A DNA stretch of 64,000 nt from Paraescarpia echinospica (GCA_020002185.1 CM034535.1:68608318-68672317), one strand, 5' to 3'. Shown: positions 28,995-44,500, numbered from the stretch's first letter. Notes: generated by a model not told the origin, from the sequence alone. Translations and numbers: made by a program.

Positions 28995-31900
28995 GTAATG
29001 TCTAACCTACGCTTCAGCACTGCGTGTCGACTGAGTCACCCTTTTCGCAAGGCACCTTTCACTGTGCACAGTTTTTTCGAGGTCTGGCATTTTATTACAA
29101 AATGCTTGTGAGATTTTAGGTCGAATGTTCTTCATTTCACATAGATCTGTAAACGTCTATGTTTCTCAACTTTCTTTTCTCCGTTGTTATGTGTGCTCTG
29201 TGTACATACTTTCCTGAAATACCACTTTTGTGGTGTGAAAATGCACCTTGCATGCACACATATCTGTACACATGCACACATATGTGTACACATGCACACA
29301 CACCATATTTTGCTGTGATAGCAGTGTGTATATGGGTGAGATTTCATTGCAGGTATGACATACAGTGTATGTGTAACATGATAATATTGAATAGAAATTG
29401 TGGGAAAGGTAATCCACTTTTGTAGGTTTTCTCTTTGTTATCATAAGTGACACAAAACATATTTCTTGCAAACTGGTCCTAGTCTGTCTACAGTGATACG
29501 TGTTCTTCCTCACGGTTCTTTTGTACCGAGGTGGGGTTTGTACCCTGTTCTGTTGTACAGCTCTTCCTGTTCTTGCCTTGCACTGCATCCTATCAGTCGT
29601 TCCCTCCAGTCCTTTCTTCTCAGCTCTGGTCTTCCCCTTTTCCTGTGGCCTTGATGTTTCTCTGCTTCTGCTTGCTTCAGCGTCTGTTCGCTCCTATTCT
29701 TACCAAAGTTCTGTGTCAAATCAAAAGTATTGAAATGCTCATCGATAAAATCTAATTTGTAGTAAGTTCAAACCTACACTATTTAGATCCTAATTTATTC
29801 ACCCCCCTTCCCACATGTGTACAGTATTCAGGTAATATACCTGTCATGTCGCCCTGAATCCATATATGATGAGATAGAAAACATTTAATGTATGGAGTAT
29901 ATATATTATATCCTGTACATCCTTCACTCTGTCAGCAACAGCTCAGAAGCAAGACATTAATTTGATGCCAGCAGTCCAGGACTTTCAGGAAGTATTGTGT
30001 TGGCTGTCCTGAGCCACTGCCAGTGACAGCGTTAACAACCTGAGTGATTCAGTAAGATGCGTCTGGTACCCCCCCCTCTATAAGGTCAGAGGTCACACAA
30101 GGCTCAGTCTGCACTATCAGTGCTGTGGGTTAGGAAGTATTTCCAGGATGTGTTTCAGGTCAGCCACTGGGCTGATATTTATAAGCAGACTTGGTAATGA
30201 CGGAACAGCAGAAGCTACACTACATGTATACCCAAATCATAAGCATTTACATGGGTAATTGCAAAACCTACGTTACTGTTGTAATAACATAATTTATAAA
30301 CATACTCGTGTGTAATTTTTAATATATATTTTTTATTTGATTATTACATTTCATACGTCATACTGTAGAATCTTGGGTGACCAGTGTTTCTGCGCAGCCA
30401 AGGCGGTCACTCAAGACAGGATGTCTCCCATAGCATATTGCAGATGTACTGGATATAAATGAGAGTAATGACAGATACTCCATCTGACAGATGTCTGGTC
30501 AAATAATCTGTTCTTTTTCTCTAGTAGTTACACTATTAATAGTAAGGTTGTTACATACAGTGGAACGTCCCTGTTAAGGTCAGCTTCGGGACTGGGTGAC
30601 CTGAATAGTAAGGTGGCCTTATTAACAGGACTAATTTTATATGCTTTACGGTTATGAAAATAATTTGGGACTGTCCTAGGTTGACCTTAATTGTGAGGTG
30701 GCCATATTAACGAGGTGACCGTAAAGCGAGGTTTAACTGTATTCTTTTATAGAGCTCTTGCTGATGATTGAATTTCAGCTGTTGGCATGTTTTGATCACC
30801 CATGGCAGGTAGACATAGCGATCGCATGGCTTATGTGGTTGCTGTTCGCATTAGGCAGGTGGTCACTCACTGCAGGTATATAAACAGCAGTACATTAATG
30901 TTAGGAACAATCCGTACCTAGGATAGTTGTTGCCCAAGACGGGTGGTCGCCCAAGAGAGAAGTCGCCCAAAGCAAGTTCTATAGTTCTACTGAAATAACA
31001 TTAACATAATAAACTGTTGGTTTTGCAGAAGCACATGGCTGGAAAACAAGGTTAAAGTTATGTTTGATTAGGCACAACCAACTAGGTACTAGGTATGATA
31101 GATGTGCAAAAATGTGTTGGTTGCTATTGGCTCTTGTCAGTAGGTGTACAGAACTGTAAGCTTCTCACAGACCTGCCTACCATTCCGGATTGTCCGGAAT
31201 CATTCCGGAAATACACCTCAAATTACGGTATTACGGAGAGGGATGAAAATATTACAGATTCTTTCGTCGTCAATCATTTCCGTGCTCCTCAAGTTTAGCT
31301 TCACTTTATTCAACAGGTGGCAGCATATATACGCTGCTTGTTATGACATCGTTTTTCATTTGCTGCTTCTGGTCATAATCTGACCAATAGGAAACATGGT
31401 TACGATAAATTCGCATATCCACGCTCATGGCGCTTAAACAAGACGAAGTCATGACTCACACGGCACGAAATGATGGCAGGGATCAAAATGGAACCACTAC
31501 CAGCCAAGAAGAAACGTATGCTGCAAACGTTTATAACAGCATGCACGCAGACATGGCCCGTTTTGTCAAGTTTAAGGAAGGGGGTCGGCTTTACATACTG
31601 CCATATACGCGACATTAATTTTCCTATTTCCACATGACATGGTGGCCGGGATAATTGCAGGTACAGATTACCGGTACGTTGTAGTGTCAGGCCAACTGAC
31701 TGTACTAAGACTAAGTTAGTGTATTTATTGAGTCTAGTCTATCATTTACAGGGATAGGTGTATATACTAGAGTTGAGTAGACTAGACGATGTCGACGACT
31801 AGCGTAACGTAATGGTTTTGCCATCCCCCGGCATGACTTTGTGTTTGTCTTTGACTTTCTAGTTCTAGTTGTTTTCAGCACTCGGCAACGTTCTATTAAC

Positions 31901-34900
31901 TGACTAGTCTGTATATATTGTGGTTACAGTGGTATGATCTGATGAGGTCTCATTCAACTAGTCAGCCTTTTTCAGAACATTATTGCCAAGCCGACCTTTC
32001 TATGCTGGCACTGAGGGTGGTCACTGCCAGGGTGCTTGTCGTCCTCAGTGGTTCTTTTACATCCCAAATTGAGACTTTGATCTAGTCAAGCTACTATACT
32101 GTGTAGTCTATAGCCTGGCCCTTTGTATACCGACTACTAATATTAATCCTAGTGACACCACAAATAGACAATGACGCATTGTTATAATTTGTCATGTTTT
32201 TGTAGTCAGCATGCTGTTTTTGAAATTTACATGAAATCACAATTACAATGTGTATAGACGCATTTGCATTACAGTTACATTTGTTCACGTTTGATTTCCA
32301 CCAATGGCTGGTTATGAACATCTACCTTACCTTGTTAACTGAACGCATCAAAACACCTTATAGTTTATTAGAGACAATTATGTTTTATTACTGACAGCAG
32401 GCCAATATTCCTGAAAATCAGTGTAAATGTGAAGATGCATTACTGACAGGAAGTTTTTGGGGTAGGCAGGTCTGTTCTCAGCATTTTGTTGATTTCTGAT
32501 TCTTCTTCCTCTGCTCATCAATTCATATATGTTAAGGAGCTGGTGTTGCAGGTAGTTACATATTATGTGAACTGTACAGAACATTCTGTATACAGTGCCT
32601 TTTAATAGAATGACACCCTGGTAAATCATGTTATTATTTATGTGTAATGTCAATAAATTTGTTTGTTTAAAACATTGTAGTTTCATGCAGTGTCTGAATG
32701 TTGCTTTTGAATGCCTGCAGACTGTGGCTGAAAACTAGTTAATGAGGTAGAGAGTTCCAGAGTAAAATACTGTGTGAAATGAATACAGGTAGTAATTAGA
32801 TTAGGAACGAAGGAACTGATAATCGAGAAAATGCTGTCACCAGGTGGGAATGCGATCAGGTGTTGAGTATTTATACACTGGAATTCTCAGCAAACGGACT
32901 ATTTTACACACACAAATAACCATTTGGTGTGAACTGCTGCCTGCTAGGGACCACCATGTTTGTGTTTGCTTTATGCCTGTTACTTACAACTGCAGGGCAG
33001 CAGAACATGGTAACAGTAGTTGTAAAGCCACCACTGACTGGCTGATATGAGCGAATATTAATTAAGTTTACGTATGGTTCATGGCAAGTAACTGTGATCA
33101 GTTATAACTCTATAATTGTTCTTAGCAAATCAGCGAGCTATAATTAATGATGTCACTGTACTTTTATACAAACATAATACATGATCACTGCCACTGATTA
33201 TATTTTATGCTGTGTTTTTATTATAATATGTTGAAATTGTCTCAATATTCTCATCTCCACCCTCTTGAGAGATGTAGCGTAAGTGAACTGCCCCCAAAGT
33301 AACCTGCTTATTCTATGGACCCATCTCTTGCTAATGTATATTTCGCCACACAGTGTGGTGATTATTTTTTTTAAATTGCGACTTCCAATTTATTTTGCTT
33401 TCCTTGATTAAAAAAATGGTAACTAAAAAACACATAATTATTTTAGCATTTTGTCTAAGTTATGTAGCTGCAAAGTAACTTTATTAAAAACTTTACATGT
33501 CTAAAATACAATTATTCGTTTTTGGCGGTGTTTCCACAGTGAAAGAAATGACACCTGCTGTGCACTGGTGTTAACTGGAGCATGACTGCCATGATTCATT
33601 GATTCGCACCTTCACCTTGTACACAATGCCAGCTGTAGTAGACAGACCACCAAGCAGTGAGCCCAGAAATGTAGCTACCTGACTTGAATTTTGAGCTAAT
33701 TTAGCCTGACAACTGCAGAATTAGACACGATATTTAAAGCACTTCCAACACTGGCGTTTCTACAGGTGGCTTGTATTATCTTACACGAGGAAGATAAAGG
33801 CTTGTACAGGTAGACGCGTCATAAACTATGAATCATCGCTAGTAGCCATACTCAGTAGGACGGAATTAGACGTCTGTATCAATTGGCGTGTTGTGTAACG
33901 GGATGTAATATCGCAGTATGTCTCTCTGATAGAACAGAGACAGATACTGAAGCCTAGGTCGTAGTTGGTGGGTGAATGTCTTGCCAAGTACATGTCATGC
34001 GACTCAGACTTCCTTAGCTTGCCTCATTTCGAAGGCCTTTGTTGTTACTGTCTGCGGTGTTGTTACTGTGTGTGCTGTAACGGAACTATTTGGACATTTG
34101 ACAAGGGCACAAGGGTTGTTACGTTGTAAGTAAGTACTAAGTAGTATTTAGAAGTTTCTCCTCATTGCAACCTGCGCAGTGGATGGTCTTTAATATTGAA
34201 CACAAGTTGTTGAATGTGATCATTTGCTCTGTGACGTTGTTTGATCAAAGTAATAAAATGTTTGATAACCCTCCATACCCTGCCCCCTGCATCTGGTCAA
34301 ATGTGTCTGGCTCTGAGATCTGGACCTGAATGTGTAGCTCAAATGCGGCATTCTTTAAGTGGAGTGGATAATTTTATACTGCAGAAAATTGTTATCCTTA
34401 GACCATGTGCTATACACTATGACAGTGAGGAACAAAATATCTTTCTGATTTGGGGGATAATGCTGTGAGGAATCATTTTTTATTAAAACATTTTTGGGTT
34501 TTTAAACAGTCATATTGTTTTTGTTATTTTTGAGGTTTCTCTACAACAGCAATTTATGACCTGAGAATGGAATATCTGTTTCCAGACCAGGAACTAGTGT
34601 GGGTTCTTGTGGCATTAGTAAAGGATTAATTCCACTGTGATTATAGGAATGCCTGAATTAACTTGGTATTACTATATCAGTGAAGCAAGATTTATTGGTA
34701 GATAATTGATGACTGCTGCTTTGAAAATATGCATAATTGAGATAATGACATACCTCTTTATTATACTCCTTAGTATGGTAAATGTGTATGCCCACTGTTG
34801 GTGAATGAATAGCATTGTTCTGTCTCAGTTCGAATGTCTACGTATGGCTTTTCTTGTGGTTTTGATCAGTTTAGTGTAAGAAACACACCACCATTCAGTC

Positions 34901-37900
34901 AGTACAGTTGCCATTGAGTAGATAATACAGTCTTCTCATTGCATCTCCAATGATATAAATAACTGTGCAAGATTCAGACTAACTTATAACCAGATACTAA
35001 AATTTATGTTGATTATGTTCCCTTCTCTTTGAATAGAACGTTTGCATTACTCATGTCCTTTTTACCCAGTATTCAAAGCATTACATTGAACCGTAGTCCC
35101 ATACCCTTTATATTAATTTCCTTTAACGCAAGACCTCCGTTCTGTTAGGCCTACAGTTGTTTACAGTATATATATATGTAGCGGGTACGAGTTTCTGACA
35201 AAGTTGTGATACATTGCTGGCATTTGCTACTAGTGTCAGTTATAATCACGCAACTTATCATCTGCATGACTAGGTATTCTTTTTTCCTAAACTACTGAAC
35301 ATCCAAAGTTGTATATTTGGGATGAACAGAGACGTGTTATGCGTTGACGAGATGGTCTTTCCGTCTAACATTGCGTCTGTGATGTCTGTCTATCCACCGC
35401 ACTCCCAAGATTAGATTTGGCAGTCTTCTCGGTGAAAGCCTCAAGGTCTTGGCTACACTGCCAGACCGCCTGTGTTCATTTGCCAATTTTAAGTGTTTTG
35501 GTGTAACGTGGACGTAATGTTTGCAAAGAAAGTGTGGTAAATTAAGGTTATAAGTACCGCAGTACCTGATCAATCAGTTACCAATGCAGGCATGTAGTTT
35601 GTTTGGTGTCGGGTAGGGATGGTTGCATCAGTTTATAAAGTCCCTACTTAAGGGATCATCTCAGAACATGGATGTCCAATATCAGATGAAAATATTTTCA
35701 TATGGCCTCAGCCCCCCCACCCCCTCCCTCAGACAAAAGTTTGTATTATCAGTATCGGTCCGAAGAATAAAATATCGATGTCCAACACCAGACAACACTG
35801 CCTCTGACTACCCCTCCCCTAAACGAAAGTAATTTTGTCTGATATTGGACATCAACATTCTGAGTAGATCCCTAAAAGCATATAGCATTAAGTAATGGTG
35901 GACGATTCATAGTTTGGTAGTCACCACGTATTACGGAGAAATTTTTTATTTATGAAGTGAAATATATTCTAATGCACAATGACACTAGGTGGATGTCAGA
36001 ACATGGGAGTGAGCTGGGTGATGTCTGGGTGATGTCTGGGTGGTGTCTGGGTGATGTCTGGGTGATGTCTGGGTGGTGTCTGGGTGATGTCTGGGTGGTG
36101 TCTGGGTGATGTCTGGGTGATGTCTGAGTGATGTCTGGGCGGTGTTGTCGGTTGGCAGTGTATTCGAAAGCCATTTTGGATTGCTGTAAAACACTCCACA
36201 CAATGTATTGGTAGGGCTTGAACCAGTGTGGATATTACACGGTTATTAAACTTTGTTAACTTATGAGACAACCCCTTAGACTTAGAGGTAGAGGCATTGG
36301 TGATATATCAGAAGTAACACGGTGTAGTTGGGTCAGGATGGTTTGTGAGGTTAGTATAGAAGACAAAAGGATTAAGGGAAGGAAAATGTGCAAAGAAACT
36401 ATGAAAGAAGAAGCTATGGAGGCTGTGGTTCCAGACACCCACAGTTGCCCACTGCAGTCTGTTTATTGTCAAGCCTGGAAAGCTAAACGCTTCTGTAGGA
36501 AACGTTCTCTAGTGTCTCATTCTGGATTGTCTGGCTAGCATCTGGAGTTGGCAGAATGTCAGGAAACAAAATTTCAGATCTAGGGCAATAAGCCAAGGTA
36601 CACAAATTGAACAAATGCCTCTGGAGGTGTGCAGCTGGCACAGCATACTGATTAATGAACTGTATTATGGCCACTTCTCTTACTACAGCATACATCTACG
36701 TCAGTCATTCATTAATGTTTTAAAAAGCATTTTGCTACATCATTGGCATTCTACAGCTGTCACATCAGACAGTGCCAGCTGCTTAAATCTTTGTTTTACG
36801 GAATGTTTAGTGTCATAAATTTGTTTGTCGCCAACCTTGATGTCACCATTTCTTTGTGAAGTGTCCCGAGTACATGTACAGTGTACTTAACGCCTTCATT
36901 TCTTCTTGGTCTTTGAGATACTGTTCTCTTTTATACAGTGGAACCTTGTTAGTCAAGACCCAATCATTCAGAAACCTCGGTATCTGGAGGATACCGAAAT
37001 TTCTTCCAAAATCTAATAAACCTTGTTATGTGCATGATTCGTTTATCTGATAAAATAGTTAAGCCGAAACCACATACACTGTGGACCAAAGTGTGCGCAT
37101 TAACAAGGTTCAATTGTATTGTATTTTGTTTGAATAGTCATCTTGGTGTCTTTCAGACGCGACCTGCCTGTGAGTGGCTGTGACTCCTCTCTGGCACAAT
37201 GGTGTACAAAGGGGATAGATCACTATTTTATTAAAGTGGCAAAATTTTTCATACCACTGACCTTCTGTAGAATTTTTTTTCTCGAGAAAATCAACATGAA
37301 AGATGCCCGCTATCAGATGTTAACAAAAACAAGAAAATATATACGCAGGGATCCTTACCTCAGTGACAGCTGTGACACGCCCACATCCTGTCCACAAGCC
37401 ACCTGAAATTAAGCCTCTGATTAGCATAACTGGTATAAACCTCAAATATGTCCCATTTCCCTGTTTATACCTTTTTCAGGGTGGATAAGCTACTAGAGAG
37501 GGGTTATCGTCTTAGAACTTTATTTGTCCACCCTGAACCTGGATATAAAATAGGGATCTGACTCCAACTGACCAGTCAACCTCCTACAAACATCTCGCTC
37601 CCACTGTTGATGTCATGAGGTCGTGTACTGGTCAGAGAATAAATCCCAGGAAGTCAACTGACCTACTGTCTAACTGTGTCCCTTTGAGACAGTGTCCAAG
37701 AAGCAATAACAACCATTGTTGTTTCACTTCCACTAGTTGCGCCTGTTCTCTTTGTTTCTTATTCTGTCATCTGTGGATAGGGACCATTTGTGGGAAGGGA
37801 CCATTTGTAGGTAGAGACCATTTGTAGGTAGGGATCATTTGTAGGAATGGACCATTTGTGGATATGGACCATTTGTGGGTATGGACCATTTGTGGATATG

Positions 37901-40198
37901 GACCATTTGTGGGTATGGACCATTTGTGGGTATGGACCATTTGTGGATAGGGACCATTTGTGGGTATGGACCATTTGTGGGTAGGAACCATTTGTGGGTA
38001 GAGACCATTTGTGGGTAGGAACCATTTGTGGGTAGGAACCATTTGTGGGTAGAGACAGTGTGATATTTGGAGCCAAGGGGCTGTCGCATACATTCACAAA
38101 GTCACAAAAAGTGTATAGCATTATGCAGGGAGGTTGCCATCACGTATCGCGACAAAAATGAATTTCACCACCTATCCCGTGGAATAGATATTAATGCACA
38201 TGGACGCTAGAACCGAGCTGGATCATGTATTTATTGGCAGTCGTTCGTGTCAGCAGGAACTGGTTGGTACTGGCTGCGATTGGAAGCCATTTTGTATTGC
38301 TAAAATGAAATCTCACACGACGTATTGGTGGGGTAGGTTGTGGTTTGGAGCAATATGAAACATTAGATTATTTTGCCTTTGTGAACTTATGAGATCATCC
38401 TAAAATTGCACTGGCCCATTTGTGGCATGACCATGTGGTTAATTAATAGTGAGCATCAAGTAATATGATTAAGGCAGTGCAGTAAATTAACACCAGTTAA
38501 TGAATGTCCCGAGGACAGAGCAACCTTAACATGGAAATGCAGTTACCTCAAACTGAGGTCAGACAGTTAACTTTCCCCATTCTAAATAATACGCCAACTT
38601 AGAGGGCCTCAAAGTATAGCTCCTCCCAGATGGTCAAGTCCATTCTTTGTCCACTCATGTCCTTGAACCATTGGCCTCTGATCTGTGAAATGACAGTATA
38701 TTTTTCATTAAAAACCACAAAGGTGGTTAGAGTTAGTTTCTTTTTTAGTGTCCAAATTGAGTGGTCAGTCTTTCTCCGGGGGGTGCCACTGTTTTTTGCC
38801 CTGTGGGTGGGTGTAAGTGGATTAAACACATTTAACATTTGGGTAATAAATCACAAGCTGTATCATCAGCTTGCTGACTCCCACCGAATAAAGAAATATA
38901 AATATAACTGCTCTGATGTATTTGTCATATAATTCACGAATCTTGTTGACTGTAACCAGGACTACCTAACATGTGTAGGAGTATGTGAATTAGAAACTCT
39001 TGGTTCGGCATCAGTGGCAAGATTGAGGGGAATCACTGTTTACCAAATAGTTTGCGCCTTATGCGTGATCGTTTGTCTTTGGCCGGCTGCAGACAGCTGT
39101 CGAAATGTTGATTTTGGGTTGACCAGGTGAGACGTTTAGTTGTACGCATTGTAAGCATGCTAACTGAAGGCAGTTCACTGGGTAGCCCTCAAGTATGTGT
39201 GTGATCTCAGATTCTCAGTTCACATTGACCTGCAAAATCTTAACAGTTCTGTTAGTAACCTTTTTATGCAAAATGTTTATAACAGAATTGGGATGGAAGA
39301 AAAAGAACATATTTATGAATTTCTTTGCAAATGATATATTTGCTAACAGTAACAAGTAATATAAGGCCTGGGAAGATTTGCCTTGGAAAAAGCATGCCGT
39401 TGTAACTCTACTTTAAAGACGAATGGAACCAGTTTGTTTTAACAGTTGATTATACTTATGATAGTGAAACTAACTTAGATCATTATTTCTTTTAAATATC
39501 TGCACCAACGTATTTGTCGTATAAAGATACTTTGAAGTGAACACAGTTCAAAAAGGCCAGTTTGAGGTTTCTGAATGTTTCTGTACTTTTTGCCCAAGTC
39601 CAGCCAGGTTTTGCCATACCTTTAGTTGTATAAAGCTCACTGGTGAGAATTAGCATTGTGGCGTTAGTCCACAAAGCTAAGGTCTACTATTCTCATGAAC
39701 TTGGTTGGTTCTTGTCAGATGCCAAACCCAATTTAGGGTATTCTTCCTGCAGTCTGATCTTTCCTCTCGGGTATGGCCTTTGTTCCTTTTGTACTACTCT
39801 CTCCTCCAACACTCTTGCTGTGTTGTTGGCTCTCTCTTGCGGGCTGCCTCCACTCCTGCTGCGTCCCCAGCTAAGGCCATCCTCACTCCCAGTTCGTAGT
39901 GGAAGGGTTAATCTTGTTGTCCACTTAGTGGTCAAGGTTTCTATCAGACTCACTTATACAACCCAGCCACATTTGCAGTAGTCTCAGTCGTAGGTTTGAA
40001 AAGTAAAACCAACAGCTGCATTGGTTGGAACTCCGGCCTATCCCCATCAATATGCATTGGTTGGGACTCCGGCCTATCCCCATCAATATGCATTGGTTGG
40101 AACTCCTGCCTATCCCCATCAATATGCATTGGTTGGAACTCCTGCCTATCCCCATCAATATGCGGAACTTGTGATTTTGAGCACTCCGTTTGTGTCTA

Positions 40199-40231
<33 letters not shown>

Positions 40232-41495
40232 GTGGGTTTATGTGGGTTTGTGTGTTAACTATTCAATACATGTAGGTGAAACCAGTGTACTGATTTATTT
40301 TTCCTGCGATACCATAAGTGGTGATGACCAAACCTTGACCTACCTGTACATAGCCATACTGCTACACACACACTTTTGAGACATTGTTTTAAAAAGTGGC
40401 ATATGGCAAATTCATCTATTTACACAACGTTGTAATAACTTGATGGTGTGAAATTATTGTAACAAAGAATTGTTGGACAAGGCCCCAGCGGAATGGTGGG
40501 AGAACTAATTTTGATCTTGATTAAGTTAATTTTAGAGAACTTTCACTTGCTTGTTTGTTACACAAGAACGTAGCTTCAGGGAACAGTTGAATATTCTGCC
40601 AATAAAGATTTAGGAAGACTACAGCTTTGGTGTTAAGCAAATATTAACATATAAAATCCCCACATGCAGAAGTTGAACTAAGGCCACGACCCTAGCCTAG
40701 CCCTAACTTGTTTGGGATGTTGCCAATAAATAAAGAAGGCAGGATACAGATCTATGATGTCCATCAACCGTTGCTTTTCTCTTGCTAAACTGTGATTATG
40801 CAAAATGGAGAAACATGTGATCAACATTTACACATGAATGATCACTGAACGAACGAACGAACGAACGAATGAACAGATTTACGTAATTAAGTAATATGTG
40901 TTGGATCACTGTTGAGTCTTACACGAACCAGGTGGATCGCTGGATGAAACTTGGTGAGTCTCATGTACATATTTAGAGCATTCAGTTGCAGGATGCACAA
41001 GGTATGTTCAGTTGAATGCTGCATGATACACGTGATATTAATGTGACACTCCACAGTGATACAAGTCTCATTGCACCATCTGTCATTTTGAGATACTGGT
41101 TGAAAATGTAGCTGGGGATGACTGGTTGATTTTATGATTTAAAAAAATGCTGCTAATAAATGTTTGACTTTAATAGAAACTATCTGTTACGTATATATTA
41201 TTTAATGAAAACTTTCTACGTAAATACCCAATGTGATATTTCAAACGAACATGTGAATGTTCAAGCCTTTAGGGCAAGACTTCAGGGAACTGTTTTTTCT
41301 ATAAGTATCAAGTTTAAAAATATTATATAACTTTGTACACGTTTATGGTAGCACCATATCATTCTCACCTCTTTCAAATATACGAGACCAACAGTTCAAA
41401 AAATGTTGGATGGTGCAATGTGATTTATTCATGACATAGGGTCATCTATTTATGAAATATCCCTAAGTGTGCCTTGGTGTAATCAATGGCCTGTT

Positions 41496-41562
<67 letters not shown>

Positions 41563-44500
41563 GTGTGTGCGTGTTACTAGATAAAGTTGATCACTGACTT
41601 GTTTGTCGCTTGCAGAAACACGATGCGGGAGTCAGTTCATCCCTAGAGAGGATGAAGAAGATCCTGGGTTCCCCCCTCGGCAGTCGCAAGAAGTCGACCA
41701 CGCAGCAGCAGCAGCAACAGCAGCAGCAGTACTTCGGGGTGCCACTAGAGGCACTATTGAGGCGAGAGGATGGAAGGATACCCCATCTCGTCAGCAAGAT
41801 ATGCAATTATGTCCTCAGGAATGGTGTGTTTTCAACATAAGACTGTGTGTGTGTGCTTGTATGTGGCTAGTGATTGAGTGGTTCTGCAGGCACATTTTCT
41901 GGTGGTGCAAATTGTTGTTGTTATAGTTTCGGGATGAGGTTGGCCTCGATACCCGTGCTCGAAGTTTTGTTTTCCTTCTTTTCTTGTCCTTCTTCCTGTG
42001 CTACCACCTCCACTCCCCCTAACTCTTTTAATCTTGTCATTCTTCCTGTGATACCACCTCCACTCCCCCTAACTCTTACTCTTATCATTCTTCCTGTACT
42101 ACCACCTCCACTCCCCCTAACTCTTACCCTTATCATTCTTCCTGTACTACCACCTCCAATCCCCCTAACTCTTACCCTTATCATTCTTCCTGTACTACCA
42201 CCTCCACTATCCCTTACCCTTATCCTTCCTGTACTACCACCTCTATCAACTCCCCCTAACTCTTACTCTTATCATTCTTCATGTACTACCACCTCCACTC
42301 CCCCTAACTCTTACCCTTATCATTCTTCCTGTACTACCACCTCCAATCCCCCTAACTCTTACCCTGATCATTCTTCCTGTACTACCACCTCCACTCCCCT
42401 AACTCTTACCCTTATCATTCTTCCTGTTCTACCACCTCCACTCCCCCTATCCCTTACCCTTATCATTCTTCCTGTACTACCACCTCCACTCCCCCTAACT
42501 CTTACCCTTATCATTCTTCCTGTACTACCACCTCCACTCCCCCTAACTCTTACCCTTATCATTCTTCCTGTACTACCACCTCCACTCCCCCTAACTCTTA
42601 CCCTTATCATTCTTCCTGTACAACCACCCCCACTCCTCCTAACTCTTATTACGTATGAATGAGTACCAGGCTATAGACAGTGGTGGATGTTTGTGTAGGA
42701 ATGGTAGTTGTGCAGTAATTTCAGAGTGGCTAAATGCTTCCCAGAGAAATCAAGATGAAGTTGGAATGAGCATAGCTGCCCAAGGTGAAGTGTACAGTGC
42801 TCTGAGTAATCCAATGGATCAGATACCACGCTGAATTTACCTTTATAATTATAATTTTATATTAAAAATTAAAGACATTGTGAGCCACGAGGTATACTAG
42901 TGAGGTGTTTGTCAGGGCTGGATGTGGAGGGCATCTTCCGGGTCAGCGGCAGTGCCCGCACCGTCGACAAGATCCGCGTCATGTTCGACAAGACCAGCGA
43001 CGCAGACCTCGATGAAATCGCCGACGTCATCGCCATCGCTAGCCTGCTGAAGTCATTCCTACGCGAACTGCCAGAGGGCTCTGTGTCAGAGGAAGCTACA
43101 CAGCGGTTCGTGACTGCACAGCAAGGTAGGTGCTGTTTGTGTGTTATTTGTTAAAAATATAATTGATGGATCTACTATGTCACCAGTTGCCTACGTCACT
43201 GTCAAAATTATGTGCGTGGGCTACATCAAGCTTTGTCTTTGCAAACAAAGTTGATAATGGTTATTTTACATGAATTACAATTTACTAATGCTGCAAGGCA
43301 TGTCATAAATCAAACATTCCAACATACAGTTGTCACTTTGAAAACTTTGCCTTCTGTTTTTGTCGTAAAGAAAAAAATTGGGAGTCAGAATTTCAACAAA
43401 ATTAATATTCATTGGAATGTATGAATGTTGCACATGTTTGGCATCCATTTTGTGATGGCTTGATGGACCTTTTGCCGGGCAACAGGTGATGTGAAGTCAG
43501 TTAGAATAAGTATAGTGACTCAACAAATTAGAATCGTTTACACACGGTTAAGGTTATGAAGTATGGTTCTGCCTGTCTCTGGTAGCAGCTTATGGCTAAT
43601 GTTTTCTGGTGAGTGCCTGTGGGCATAAAAGAAGAGGGACAACAGCTTGGAGTTAGTGTAATGCAGAGAAAACTTAGCCTGTTTCACATCAGATTTTCAT
43701 AATTGTTCAGGCAGGTTTTACATTGCTATGTAACGTAATGGACTTATTTATATTCAGAACTCAGAAACAATTTATTTGACCTATAAATACGATACATATA
43801 CAATGAATAACGTAGGTAATAGATAAGGTCGGGAGACTCCCATTAAGATATATAATGTCGCTAGCACAGGAGCCACCCCATAAATATAGACAACAACAAG
43901 ATTTACATGACACAAATCAGAGTAGCATATGACTTGTTTTTATAGTTGATGATTACTAAATGTATCAACATGCATACATAATACAAGGACTGATTATATG
44001 TACTCGTGTACACATTGACAACAGGGTGGACTAGTATGCCTGGAGTAATCTAACAGCCTCGCTGTCTGTATGTTTGGATTATGATGCAGGAGTTATTATA
44101 GATTGCCAGTCAGTCCTCACTGATTTAAACCTGCTGTATTTGCCTCCCCCCGCCAAAATTAAATGACACCCTTTTTATATATATATATGTGGTACATATA
44201 GATACTTAGGTATACATTTCAATAGGTATTATGAGTTACAAATAAAGCAGTTATGAATACGACAACTGGATTCATAATTTAAAATAAAAAAAGTTGTTTG
44301 TGTATGTGAAAAAACCATATAGACTGGGTGTAATGGTAATACTGGGTGTATTGTTAACTGTCTCTACTATGTCGTGTCCAATGCATTTTTTAGCAAATTC
44401 ATGTTTGACTCTGGACATGTACAGATTATTTCTTTCACGTGTGCAGTGCTGATGAATATCATAGATGTGTGTTTGGGAATAACATTGATGTAGTAGGGTA

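Noticed and set aside
37759..38121. Minus-strand [14 protein letters not shown] repeat protein
   Set aside because: The 18-bp period keeps frames open on the minus strand; no start context, domain or splice sites.
41874..42662. 262-residue Pro/Leu-rich frame and matching Gly/Arg-rich minus frames
   Set aside because: Both come from the 48-bp pyrimidine-rich minisatellite in intron 2 of the FAM13-like gene.
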